DNA of 64,000 bases from Billgrantia desiderata. Lineage in GTDB: Bacteria; Pseudomonadota; Gammaproteobacteria; Pseudomonadales; Halomonadaceae. The position numbers and the translations under genes were made by a program. How positions within the stretch are numbered: the stretch's first letter is position 1; the number at the start of each line of letters is the position of its first letter. Positions 1 to 8,605 of the stretch are shown piece after piece. The notes beneath the pieces were generated by a model. It ran no database searches, was not told the origin of the DNA, and saw nothing but the letters and a program-made list of their open reading frames with translations. Location of the stretch: positions 35,020 through 99,019 of the forward strand of contig JAAQTN010000016.1 of NCBI GenBank assembly GCA_011742915.1, written 5' to 3'.

Positions 1-1028
1 CGAAGCGCGAGGACGGCTTGCCGAGCTTCCGCCTCGAGGACCTGACCGCCGCCAACGGCATCGCCCACGAAGGCGCCCACGACGCGGTAGCCGACGTGCG
101 TGCCACCATCGCCCTGGCGCGGCTGCTCAGACAGCGCAACGCACGCCTGTTCGACTACCTGCTGGCGCTGCGCAGCAAGCGCGAGGTGGCCAAGCGGCTC
201 GATGTGCCGGGGCGCAAGCCGGTGCTGCACGTGTCGCGGCGCTATCCGGCCAGCCGCGGCTGCAGCGCGCTGGTGATGCCGCTGGCGGAGCATCCCACCA
301 ACCCCAACGGCGTGATCGTCTACGACCTCTCCGTGGACCCTCAGGCGCTGATCGAGATGAGCGCCGAGCAGATTCGCCAGCGCGTGTTCGTCAGCAGCGA
401 CGACCTCGCCGAGGGCGAGGCGCGCATTCCGCTCAAGGTCATCCACATCAACCGCAGTCCGGTGATCCTGCCTGCGGCGGCGCTCAAGGACGTCGAAGGT
501 CCGCGCCAGGGCGAATACGGCGAGATCGTCGAGCGCCTGGGACTCGATCTGCCAGCCTGTCGCGCCAACTGGAAGCGCCTGATGGCCAGCCCCGAGGTGG
601 GGCAGAAGGTGGCCGCGGTGTTCGCCCAGGCGCCCCCCGAGGGCCCGCACGACCCCGATTTGATGCTCTACAGCGGCGGCTTCTTCTCCCCCGCCGACCG
701 CCAGGAGATGCAGCGGGTGCGCGCCACCTCGCCCTGGGATCTGGTCGATGCGCGTTTTGCCTTCCAGGACCCCCGGCTGGAGGAGATGCTGTTCCGCTAT
801 CGCGCGCGCAGCTATCCCGACACCTTGAGCAGCGAGGAGCAGGCGCGCTGGGAGGCGTATCGTTGGGATCGCCTGAACGATGCTGCCGTGGCCGGTTTCA
901 CCCTGAGGGACTTCGCCCGTGAGATCGAGCGCTTCAATCAGGTGGCGCTGAGCGACCGCGACCGGGCGATCCTCGAGGAGCTGGTGATGCATGTGGAGGC
1001 GATGATGCCTGCCCAGGCCTTCGGCTGA
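1..1028 (+). CDS. sbcB: Exodeoxyribonuclease I, C-terminal part (5' end outside window)
   Basis: This is the 3' part of exonuclease I, the processive 3'-to-5' single-strand DNA exonuclease used in recombination and mismatch repair. The reading frame is open from the first base (codons start at position 3), so the gene is cut by the window edge and not truncated by mutation. The first visible residues include the ExoIII-motif stretch GAHDAVADVRATIALA, which carries the catalytic His and Asp of the DEDDh nuclease fold. The remaining ~300 residues are the SH3-like and helical C-terminal domains. About 341 residues are visible; the E. coli protein has 475. The stop is TGA at 1026-1028. Confidence 0.93.
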   Translation, partial: KREDGLPSFRLEDLTAANGIAHEGAHDAVADVRATIALARLLRQRNARLFDYLLALRSKREVAKRLDVPGRKPVLHVSRRYPASRGCSALVMPLAEHPTNPNGVIVYDLSVDPQALIEMSAEQIRQRVFVSSDDLAEGEARIPLKVIHINRSPVILPAAALKDVEGPRQGEYGEIVERLGLDLPACRANWKRLMASPEVGQKVAAVFAQAPPEGPHDPDLMLYSGGFFSPADRQEMQRVRATSPWDLVDARFAFQDPRLEEMLFRYRARSYPDTLSSEEQARWEAYRWDRLNDAAVAGFTLRDFAREIERFNQVALSDRDRAILEELVMHVEAMMPAQAFG

Positions 1029-1094
1029 CGACGTGCGGCCAGACATGACTGCGCCCGGCCAATGGCCGGGCGCAGTGCGTTCCGTGGTTCGGTT

Positions 1095-3971
1095 TCAGTC
1101 GTCGGCTTCGGGCAGCGGTTCCAGGTGCCGGGTGAGAGCGGCGACGTTGCTGGGCTCGTCGCCCGGGTCGTAGGCGATGGTGGCGATGGCGCGCTCGGTC
1201 AGGCTCGGCCAGGTCTCGCGCAGATCGTCTGCCGTCACCGACAACACGCGCTGAGCCAGCCGCTCGCGACGGTCGAAGCCGGTATCGCCGAACGACAGCG
1301 CGCGCCACAGGCGATTGGTCAGCCCTGCAAGGCTGGTGTCGCGCTGCAGCAGGCTGTCGTGCACGGCCTGACGGTAGGGGGCCAGGTCGGCGTCGTCCAG
1401 CTCCGTCAGTTGCTGGCCGAACTCCACCAGGAAGGCATCGATGTGATGCTTGATCTCGTCGCTGGCGACGTCGGGAGACTGTACCAGCAGGCTGAGCCCC
1501 GGGGCGTCCAGCAGCGGCGAGTAACCGGCGCTGACCACATAGCCCAACTGCTCCTCGGTGCGCAGGCGCTGATAGAAGGGCGTGTCGATCAACTGGCCCA
1601 GTACCGCCAGCCGCGCCTGACTGTCGAGTGAGCGGTCGCTGCCCTGCAGATAGCGCAGCACCAGCGACTCCTCGCGAGTCGTATGGGGGTGCAGGATGGG
1701 CAGCGCCTCGTCGATGCGCAGCGGCGTCAGATCCGGGATCGCCTCTTTCGCCAGGGTGGGGGTCAGCATCTCGGCGACCAGCCGCCCCTCGCGTTTGGCC
1801 AGTTCGGCATCCAGGTTGCCGATGGCCAGCGCCTGCAGACGCAGCTCACCGAGGAAGGCATCGCGGAAGGTGCGCAGATCGTCCACCGTCAGCTCTCGGC
1901 TGGCGTCGAGCAGGCTCTGGGTCGGCCACTGCGGACGCATCAGCGCTTCGGCCAGGGTGCGATGGCCCTGGCGGAACAGCGCTGCCTGCGGGGCATTGCG
2001 CCATTCGCGCTGCAGGCGATAGCGCACGCGCTCGAAGCTGGCCTCGTCGATGTCGCCATGGCGCAGCTGCTCCAGGGTGCGGCGCATCACCCGGTCCTGA
2101 CGGTCGCGCCAGCCGGCAAAGGCCAGCGTGATGCCGCGGGCGTGGGGGTAAGCCTCGACATCGTGGCCGGCCAGTCGCGCCGCATAGAACTCCTCGTTGA
2201 GACTGTCGTCCAGCCAGCCCGCCAGCAGGTGGGCCAGGACGGCATGCCGCGGGTCGCTGCTGGCCGTGGGATTCTGCAGGCTGAAGCGCCACTCGACCTT
2301 GGGCGTGTTGAAGCTGGCATCCGCCATGTGCCAGAGCTCGAAGCCCGGTTCCTCCAGCAACTGCGCGGGTCGCTCGTCCTGCTGGTCGAGCAGGGCCAGG
2401 TCTTCGGCGATGAACGGATTCGGCGCTGGCAGGGCGAGCCCCGCCAGGGGCTGAGCGGTGCTCGCCTCGGGCTCCACTTCACGCCAGGGGGTATTGAACC
2501 AGGGTGACGTCTGCTCGCCCTCCACTTCGGGACCGCTGTAGACCCGCAGCAGCAGCTCGGGGCGCAGGGCGTCGAGATAGGTGGCGATCAGTTCGGGCTC
2601 GAAGCCGTCCATGCGATAGGCGGCGTACTGCACGTCTTCCACCGGGAAGCGCGCCAGGTTCATGGCCAGCCGCATGGCGCTCTGCAGCGGTGAGCCATGC
2701 TGCTGAAAACGGAACTGCTGCTCGGCGAGCTGGGCCTGCTCGTCGTAGCGCCACGCCTCCAGCCCCTGTTCGCGGATCTGCTCGATGGCGGCGAACAGGG
2801 TGGCCTCGATCTCGTCGATGCGCTCGGCCCCGGCCGGCGTCAGGCTGACGCTGACGGTGAACAGCGCGTGGCGCTCGTCGCCACGGCCCACGCCGGCGGA
2901 GAGACCGTCGGCCAGACCGGCGTCGCGCAGCACCGCGAACAGGCTGCCTTCGCCTTCATGGCCGAGTAGGTGGGCGAGGAAGTCGGCGGGCTTGTGACGG
3001 TAGTGCTGGAGCGAATCCGGCACCGGGAACATGAAGCGCACATGGCGGCTGTCGCGCACCGACTGCAGCTCCACATGGCGCGGCAGCGCCGTCTCGTCGA
3101 TCAGCGGCTCCTCGATCACCGGGCGCTCCAGACCGCGATCGGCGATATCGGCGAAGCGCTCGGCCACCATTGCTTCCAGCTCGTCCAGCGGCTGCGGACC
3201 CACCAGCGTCAGGTGCATGACGTTGGCGTCGTAGTAGCGCTCGTAGAACTCGATCACCCGCTCGCGCAGGGTCGGCTCGCCGGCGGGCGGGTCGGCCAGG
3301 GTCTCACGGCTGCCCACCGAGAAGCCCGTGGTGGGGTTGGCGGGATTGAGCACCTGGTTGAGCACGTCGTTCTCACGGCGGCCATCGTCGCGGATGCGCG
3401 CCATGTATTCGGAGTGCACGATGTTGCGCTCGCTCTCCAGCTGATCGGCGTTGAACAGCGGCGTGAGGAAGAACTGGCTGAAGCGATCCAGAGCGCCGGG
3501 CAGCGCGGCGGGTTCGACCTCGAAGAAGTAGTTGGTGTCCTGCGGTGCGGTGAAGGCGTTGTGGCTGCCGCCGTGACGGCGCAGATAGCCCTGGTAGGCA
3601 TCGGCTTCGGGGAAGGGCTCGGTGCCGAGGAACAGCATGTGTTCGAGGAAATGCGCCAGCCCGGCCAGATCGTCCGGATCCTGGGCGCTGCCCACGCCGA
3701 CGTTCATCGAGGCGGCGGCGCGGTCGGCCGTGACGTCGCTGACCAGCAGTGCAGTCAGGCCGTTCTCGAGCGTCAGCACCCGGTAGTCGCGATCGTCATG
3801 GGGGCTGACGTGGGGTTCGATGACCTCCTCGATGGCCGCTTCGTAGTCATGTGCCGCTTCCTCGGCCTGCTGCGCCTGGGCCAGGGCCGGAAGCAGCAGG
3901 CCGGTAAACAGCAGGCCGGCAAGCCAGGGCAGAGAGCCGCGGCCTGGCAGAGTCGGATGGGGCTTGAGCAT
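1095..3971 (-). CDS. ptrA: Periplasmic M16 zinc metalloprotease, pitrilysin (protease III) type
   Basis: About 958 residues, close to the 962 of E. coli protease III. An N-terminal signal peptide (hydrophobic residues 14-30, likely cut after AQA near residue 33) sends it to the periplasm. The inverted zinc motif HFLEH is at residues 107-111, and the downstream zinc-binding Glu is probably in RNIVHSEYMARI. The rest fits the four M16 domains. Start choice: AGGAG lies 5 nt before the ATG at 3971; another ATG at 3974 is only 2 nt from it and forms ATGA with the stop of the upstream SRAP gene. The two genes are therefore tightly coupled. The family degrades small peptides; the substrate here is unknown. 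Confidence 0.93.
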   Translation of the reverse strand: MLKPHPTLPGRGSLPWLAGLLFTGLLLPALAQAQQAEEAAHDYEAAIEEVIEPHVSPHDDRDYRVLTLENGLTALLVSDVTADRAAASMNVGVGSAQDPDDLAGLAHFLEHMLFLGTEPFPEADAYQGYLRRHGGSHNAFTAPQDTNYFFEVEPAALPGALDRFSQFFLTPLFNADQLESERNIVHSEYMARIRDDGRRENDVLNQVLNPANPTTGFSVGSRETLADPPAGEPTLRERVIEFYERYYDANVMHLTLVGPQPLDELEAMVAERFADIADRGLERPVIEEPLIDETALPRHVELQSVRDSRHVRFMFPVPDSLQHYRHKPADFLAHLLGHEGEGSLFAVLRDAGLADGLSAGVGRGDERHALFTVSVSLTPAGAERIDEIEATLFAAIEQIREQGLEAWRYDEQAQLAEQQFRFQQHGSPLQSAMRLAMNLARFPVEDVQYAAYRMDGFEPELIATYLDALRPELLLRVYSGPEVEGEQTSPWFNTPWREVEPEASTAQPLAGLALPAPNPFIAEDLALLDQQDERPAQLLEEPGFELWHMADASFNTPKVEWRFSLQNPTASSDPRHAVLAHLLAGWLDDSLNEEFYAARLAGHDVEAYPHARGITLAFAGWRDRQDRVMRRTLEQLRHGDIDEASFERVRYRLQREWRNAPQAALFRQGHRTLAEALMRPQWPTQSLLDASRELTVDDLRTFRDAFLGELRLQALAIGNLDAELAKREGRLVAEMLTPTLAKEAIPDLTPLRIDEALPILHPHTTREESLVLRYLQGSDRSLDSQARLAVLGQLIDTPFYQRLRTEEQLGYVVSAGYSPLLDAPGLSLLVQSPDVASDEIKHHIDAFLVEFGQQLTELDDADLAPYRQAVHDSLLQRDTSLAGLTNRLWRALSFGDTGFDRRERLAQRVLSVTADDLRETWPSLTERAIATIAYDPGDEPSNVAALTRHLEPLPEADD

Positions 3972-4654
3972 CATGTCTCCTGTTCGTTCCAGCGCAACAT
4001 GGGGCCTGTGGGGTGTGCGCAGGCGGGATCCTGATTGTTGGGATCGTTGACCCTTCTTGATACCGGAAAGGCGCCCAACAGTTCCCTCGGCGCGGGACGC
4101 AGCAGTGCCCGCGCGGTTTCCACCGGCGTGTCGGGGTCGAGCCAACTGCGGGCCTCGTCGGCAGCAATCAGCGCCGGTAGCCGGTCGCCCAGCGGGGCCA
4201 GAAAATCGTTGGTCGGCACCGTCACCAGCGCCATCGAGTCGGTGTGCTCGGTCAGCGTCGTGTGGTAGCGGCACCAGATGCCCGCCAGCAGCAGCGGAGC
4301 GCGATCGCCCCGGGTGATGAGAAACGGCTGCTTAAAGCGGGGCTGCATCTTCCACAGATAGATCCCGCCGACCGGCACCAGGCAACGGCGCGCGGCGAAG
4401 GCCTCGCGAAACATGGGGCGAGCGTCGAGGGATTCAGCCCGGGCGCAGTGGGGGGCATGATCGAGCACGGTCAGCCAGGCAGGGGTCAGCCCCCAGAACA
4501 CCGGCCTCGTGCAGGCTCTGCCCGCTTCCAGGCGAATGTGCGTCAGTACGCGTCTGGGCGCCACGTTGGCGCCGGTCAGCAGCGGTGACTCCTGGCACAG
4601 CCCGGGTAGCAATCGAGCGACGTCGAGCTGAGGAATGTACAGGCGGCCGGCCAT
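3971..4654 (-). CDS. SRAP-fold (YedK/HMCES-like) protein lacking the catalytic residues
   Basis: About 227 residues with the SRAP (SOS-response-associated peptidase) scaffold: N-terminal MAGRLY aligns with MCGRF of YedK, and NVAP, PVFWGLTPAW, CARAES (for NARVET), GIYLWK (for WFEWK), GDRLPALI (for HDRRPLVL) and FPVSRRVNDPNNQ follow in family order. YedK forms a DNA-protein crosslink at abasic sites through Cys2, helped by Asn75, Glu105 and His160. Here these read Ala2, Cys70, Leu100 and Gly156, so all four are replaced. GGAG lies 5 nt before the ATG at 4654, and the stop overlaps the ptrA start. The frame is intact, so it looks like a maintained pseudoenzyme rather than a decaying gene, but this is inferred. 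Confidence 0.8.
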   Translation of the reverse strand: MAGRLYIPQLDVARLLPGLCQESPLLTGANVAPRRVLTHIRLEAGRACTRPVFWGLTPAWLTVLDHAPHCARAESLDARPMFREAFAARRCLVPVGGIYLWKMQPRFKQPFLITRGDRAPLLLAGIWCRYHTTLTEHTDSMALVTVPTNDFLAPLGDRLPALIAADEARSWLDPDTPVETARALLRPAPRELLGAFPVSRRVNDPNNQDPACAHPTGPMLRWNEQET

Positions 4655-4728
4655 GGAATCTCCGGGTGTCGGGGTGGCGTCAGGGTAGCCAAGTCGAGGG
4701 GTAATGAACAAGGCTTCGCTCGCAATGG

Positions 4729-4745
4729 TCGAAAACAGTGTTCGA
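4729..4745. promoter_or_regulatory. Dyad, candidate operator of the TetR-type gene
   Basis: TCGAAAACAGTGTTCGA is a 17-bp imperfect palindrome (14 of 17 positions symmetric, outer arms TCGAA/TTCGA perfect). It lies between the divergent SRAP and TetR genes, about 70 bp before the TetR start. Size and position suit a TetR-family autoregulatory operator. This is inference from symmetry only. Confidence 0.4.
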
Positions 4746-4815
4746 TGTGCGCTATCCTACGCTACCGTGCGAAGTAATCCGCCCACGAGATTGGTAACGT
4801 TCTGCGAGGAACTCG

Positions 4816-5433
4816 ATGGCTCGTCCCCGACAGCATGCGCCCGAAGCGCTCCATGCCCAGGTCATGGCGGCATGCGATGACTGGCTGCAGAGCAATCCCG
4901 TACACGCGCTCTCGCTGCGAGCCCTGGCGCGTGAGGTGGGCTGTGCGCCGAGCACGTTGCTCAAGCTCTACGGCAGCTTCGGCAATCTGTTGCAGCATGT
5001 GAACATCGAGACGCTGGCGCGTCTGCGTATGGTCATCGAACCGCTGACCGAGGGCGTGGCGCCGGAACGGCAGATGCGCTCCCTGGCGTTGGCCTACTGG
5101 CAGTTCGCCCAGCGCGAGCCGTTCCGCTGGCAGCTGCTGTTCGATTATCCGCTGGCGCAGGAGGGCGAGCTCGACCAGCGTCAGTCCGACATGATCGAGG
5201 CGCTGTTCCTGCGCGTGGAGAACGGGCTGAAGGAGTATCAGCCGGCGCTGGGCGATCTCGAGGCCAGGCGCCTCGGGCGCACCCTGTGGGGCAGCGTGCA
5301 CGGCCTGGTACAGCTTGGCCTCAACGAGCGCCTGGGCTATTGGCAGGGCCAGCAGCTCGAGGTGCCGGAACTGCTCGACCAGCTGCTCTCCACCATCCTC
5401 GCCGGCCTGAAGCATAGGTCCGATATCGCGTGA
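4816..5433 (+). CDS. TetR/AcrR family transcriptional regulator
   Basis: 205 residues. The N-terminal TetR helix-turn-helix is residues ~10-56 (HALSLRALAREVGCAPSTLLKLYGSFGNLL); the C-terminal ligand/dimer domain contains RLGRTLWGSVHGLVQLGL, a pattern seen in the WHG-type TetR C-terminal domains. GAGGA lies just upstream of the ATG. The stop overlaps the GTG start of the acyltransferase (GTGA), so the two form a translationally coupled pair. That link suggests control of a membrane-lipid step, but the ligand cannot be read from sequence. The dyad at 4729-4745 is a candidate operator. Confidence 0.82.
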   Translation: MARPRQHAPEALHAQVMAACDDWLQSNPVHALSLRALAREVGCAPSTLLKLYGSFGNLLQHVNIETLARLRMVIEPLTEGVAPERQMRSLALAYWQFAQREPFRWQLLFDYPLAQEGELDQRQSDMIEALFLRVENGLKEYQPALGDLEARRLGRTLWGSVHGLVQLGLNERLGYWQGQQLEVPELLDQLLSTILAGLKHRSDIA

Positions 5434-6149
5434 ATCTCGTCCTGTACGGGCTGCTTGCCGTCATGCTGACCGCCGGCGGCTGGCGCATGGTTCGCAAGCC
5501 GCGACCGGTCATTCGCTATCTCATCTTTCTGCTGATCCACTGCTGCTATCGGCTGCGCCTGCGCGGGCTCGAGCATATTCCCGCCAAGGGCGCGGCCGTG
5601 GTGGTGTGCAACCATGTCAGCTTCATGGATGCGTTGGTGATCGGCGGTGCGAGCCCGCGCCCGCTGCGTTTCCTGATGGACCGGCCGATCTACGAGTCGC
5701 CCTGGCTCAACTGGCTGTTCCGCCTGGTGGGAGCGATTCCGGTGGAGTCCGACCGGCGCGATCCCGGCAGCGTACGCCGGGCGCTGGAGGAGGTCAGTCG
5801 GGCGCTGCGCAGCGGTGAAGTGGTGATGCTGTTCCCCGAAGGCCGCTTGACGCCGGATGGCGAGGTGCATGCCTTTCGACGCGGGCTGGAGACGATCCTG
5901 GCCCGCGATCCGGTGCCGGTGATCCCTGCCGGTCTGGCCGGCCTGTGGGGGTCGTGGACGTCGCATTGCAACGGTCCGGCGCTGTCCAAGCGGCCGAGCC
6001 GCTTCCGCGCCCGAGTGGCGCTCTACTTCGGCCGGCCGATTCCGCCGCGGCTGGCGCAGCGCGACCGGCTGGAGGCGCACGTGCGGGCGCTCAAGGCCGA
6101 AGCCGACGGCTGGGCCTGCCCGCACCGGCTCGGCACGCCCCGGCACTGA
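5430..6149 (+). CDS. 1-acyl-sn-glycerol-3-phosphate acyltransferase family protein (PlsC-like)
   Basis: 239 residues, starting at GTG inside a GTGA overlap with the TetR gene. One N-terminal membrane segment is visible (residues ~3-18). The acyltransferase motifs are present: NHVSFMD at 61-67 (the NHxxxxD catalytic pair) and FPEGR at 135-139 (substrate phosphate binding). Family role: transfer of an acyl chain to lysophosphatidic acid or a related lysophospholipid at the inner membrane. Substrate is not proven; it resembles the short acyltransferase modules also seen fused in Aas-type proteins. Its TGA directly abuts the stop of the converging yfjD-like gene, with no base between. Confidence 0.87.
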   Translation: MNLVLYGLLAVMLTAGGWRMVRKPRPVIRYLIFLLIHCCYRLRLRGLEHIPAKGAAVVVCNHVSFMDALVIGGASPRPLRFLMDRPIYESPWLNWLFRLVGAIPVESDRRDPGSVRRALEEVSRALRSGEVVMLFPEGRLTPDGEVHAFRRGLETILARDPVPVIPAGLAGLWGSWTSHCNGPALSKRPSRFRARVALYFGRPIPPRLAQRDRLEAHVRALKAEADGWACPHRLGTPRH

Positions 6150-7436
6150 TCAGGGCTGTCGCGCACGTCCGCTGCGCACCGTCTGCCAGCAGCGCGCCGA
6201 GGTGATCAGGTTGTCCCGCACTTCGATTATTTCCATGCGAACGCTGCCGATCTGCAGGCAGGCCGGGCCATCGGGGAAAGCTTCCAGATGCTCGAGGATC
6301 AGGCCGTTGAGGGTCTTGGGGCCGTCGGTCGGCAGCTTCCAGCCCAGGGTGCGGTTGATGTCGCGGATGTTGGCGGTACCGTCGATCACGTGACTGCCGT
6401 CGTCCTGGCGATGGATCTCCTGATCCTGGCCGGCCACGTCGGTGGTGAACTCGCCGACGATCTCCTCGAGGATGTCCTCCAGCGTGACCAGCCCCTCCAC
6501 GTCGCCGTACTCGTCCACCACGATGCCGATGCGGCGCTTCTGTTTCTGGAAGTTGAGCAGTTGGGTGTGCAGCGGCGTCGATTCGGGAATGAAGTAGGGC
6601 TCACGGGCCTCCTGCACGATCGAGGCCTTGGTCACTTCGTCCCGGGACAGGAAGCGGGCCGCATTGCGCAGATGCAGCATGCCGATGATGTTGTTGATGT
6701 CGCCCTTGAATACCGGCAGACGGGTGTGCTGGCTGGTGCGGATCTGGGTCAGGATGGTCTCCAGCTCATCGTCCAGATCGATACCCACCACCTCGTGGCG
6801 CGGCACCATGATGTCGTTGACCGTGACGTTCTCCAGATCGAGGATCGACAGCAGCATGGCCTGGTGGCGATGGGGGATCAGCGTGCCCGCCTCGTGCACC
6901 ACGGTGCGCAGCTCATCCCGGGTCAGGCTGTCGCCGCCGCCCTCGATGCTCTTGATGCCGGTCAGCTTGAGCAGGCCGTTGGAGATCGCGTTGACCAGCC
7001 ATACCAGCGGATAGAGCAGCTTGAGCAGCGGTTCCAGGATCAGCGAGGCGGGATAGGCGATGCGCTCCGGCTTGATCGCGGCGTAGGTCTTGGGGCTGAC
7101 CTCGGCGAAGATCAGGATCACGATGGTGAGCAGCAGCGGGGCGAGGGCGGGACCGGTGACCTCGCCGAAGAAGTGGATGGCCAGCACGGTGGCGATGGCG
7201 GCGGCCAGGTTGTTGACCAGATTGTTGCCGATCAGGATGACGCCGATCAGCCGGTCCGGGCGCGCCAGCAGCCGCAGGACCCGGCGAGCTCGACTGTCGC
7301 CGCTGTTGGCTTCGTGATTGAGCCGATAGCGGTTGATCGACATCATGCCGGTCTCGGAGCTCGAGAAGAAAGCGGAAAGGCAGATGAGCAGGAAAAGCAG
7401 GCCGAACAGCAATCCCACTGGGAAGTCGTCGCTCAA
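6150..7436 (-). CDS. yfjD: CNNM/CorC (HlyC) family membrane protein with CBS pair, YfjD/CorB type
   Basis: 428 residues. An N-terminal DUF21/CNNM membrane domain (about four hydrophobic segments, residues 1-150, including SETGMMSINRYRLNHEA) is followed by two CBS motifs (~200-330) and a C-terminal CorC_HlyC transporter-associated domain (from ~345). The family is linked to magnesium/cobalt efflux. The start read here is TTG at 7436 with GAGGA about 10 nt upstream, so the N-terminus is somewhat uncertain. Next to ypjD and ffh, it reproduces the E. coli yfjD-ypjD-ffh order. Confidence 0.9.
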   Translation of the reverse strand: MSDDFPVGLLFGLLFLLICLSAFFSSSETGMMSINRYRLNHEANSGDSRARRVLRLLARPDRLIGVILIGNNLVNNLAAAIATVLAIHFFGEVTGPALAPLLLTIVILIFAEVSPKTYAAIKPERIAYPASLILEPLLKLLYPLVWLVNAISNGLLKLTGIKSIEGGGDSLTRDELRTVVHEAGTLIPHRHQAMLLSILDLENVTVNDIMVPRHEVVGIDLDDELETILTQIRTSQHTRLPVFKGDINNIIGMLHLRNAARFLSRDEVTKASIVQEAREPYFIPESTPLHTQLLNFQKQKRRIGIVVDEYGDVEGLVTLEDILEEIVGEFTTDVAGQDQEIHRQDDGSHVIDGTANIRDINRTLGWKLPTDGPKTLNGLILEHLEAFPDGPACLQIGSVRMEIIEVRDNLITSARCWQTVRSGRARQP

Positions 7437-7511
7437 GGTCGTTGGATCCTCGCTGGCGTGTCAGCCCCGTTTGTAGGGATTTGCTCCGGCAGTGTCAAGG
7501 CGACCTACGCT

Positions 7512-8312
7512 TCAGGTACGGTTGAGGATGACTTCGAGCACGAACTTGCTGCCGAAATAGGCCAGTAGCAGTACGGCGCAGCCGCCCAGGGTCCAGCGCA
7601 CGGCGCGCATGCCGCGCCAGCCCAGTACGTGATGGCTGATCAGCAGGATGGCGAAGATCACCCAGGCCGCCAGCGAGAGGATGGTCTTGTGGGCCAGGTG
7701 CTGGGCGAACATGCTCTCGACGAAGGCGAAGCCGCTGACGATCGACAAGGTCAGCAGTGCCATGCCGGCCCAGATCAGCTCGAACAGCACCCGCTCCATG
7801 GTGGTCAGCGGCGGCAATACCTGCACCACGCCGCGGGTATGGTGGTGGCGCAGGGCATGATTCTGCAGCCCCAGCAGCACCGCCTGGCAGGCAGCAATGA
7901 AGAGTACGCCGAAGGCGAGTGCCGAGCTCATGGCGTGCAGGGCGATCCCCGGGGTCATGCCGCCGGTGCGCTCAGGGCTCGGCAGGCCCACGGCCAGCAG
8001 CAGGGCGATGCCGGAGATGGGAAACAGCCCGACGGCCACGCTCAGCACCGGCTTGGCCAGACTCACGCCGAGCAGCAGGATGACCATGATGGCGGTCAGC
8101 ATCACCGCGCTGGTGGAGAGGCCGGGCATCAGGCCGGGGCTCTGATCGATCAGCTTGAAGGCCACCGGCAGATGAAACAGCAGACCCAGCAGGCCCAGCA
8201 CGCGAACCAGGGCCGGGCGCTGCGGCACGCGCCGCAACAGCGTTAGCCCTTGCCAGGAGGCTGCGCCCAGATAAAGGATGAAGGCCATGAGGGCCAGGGG
8301 AAGCGCCTGCAT
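7512..8312 (-). CDS. ypjD: Inner membrane protein YpjD, cytochrome c assembly (CcsA-like) fold
   Basis: About 266 residues from the ATG at 8312 (E. coli YpjD has 263); an open frame extends further upstream but adds only a non-conserved polar segment. Eight or so hydrophobic segments run through the protein (first is MQALPLALMAFILYLGAASW, residues 1-20). It belongs to the CcsA/HemX-like membrane fold, but the tryptophan-rich haem-handling motif of true CcsA is not seen, so a cytochrome role is not implied. The gene is transcribed away from ffh, with the ffh promoter in the shared intergenic region. Confidence 0.85.
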   Translation of the reverse strand: MQALPLALMAFILYLGAASWQGLTLLRRVPQRPALVRVLGLLGLLFHLPVAFKLIDQSPGLMPGLSTSAVMLTAIMVILLLGVSLAKPVLSVAVGLFPISGIALLLAVGLPSPERTGGMTPGIALHAMSSALAFGVLFIAACQAVLLGLQNHALRHHHTRGVVQVLPPLTTMERVLFELIWAGMALLTLSIVSGFAFVESMFAQHLAHKTILSLAAWVIFAILLISHHVLGWRGMRAVRWTLGGCAVLLLAYFGSKFVLEVILNRT

Positions 8313-8428
8313 CAGTGTCGTCCGTGCGCCGTCGCCAGCGTCAGTGCCTCTCGGGTGGATGGAGTCTGCCGAGGCCACTATACCCAATCCTCGCTGCGGC
8401 GCACAGCCGTGGACGGGGCGCGCATGCA

Positions 8429-8457
8429 TGGAGACTGGCCGCCGCAGCGCGTATAAT
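8429..8457 (+). promoter_or_regulatory. Promoter-like sequence of ffh
   Basis: A perfect -10 hexamer TATAAT (8452-8457) lies 17 bp from TGGAGA (8429-8434, 4 of 6 matches to the -35 consensus). It would give a leader of about 140 nt before the ffh ATG. Confidence 0.6.
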
Positions 8458-8605
8458 GTCGCCCAGACTCTTCAAACCGCTTTATCAGGGCTGTTTCCTC
8501 AGCGTGCGCCAGCGTGTCACCACCTGTGTGACCCCTTGTCGCAGACACCTCCCGAACCCCGTGAGGTATCGCCCCGAGCCGACAGCCTGACAGCCGGAGT
8601 GGCTT

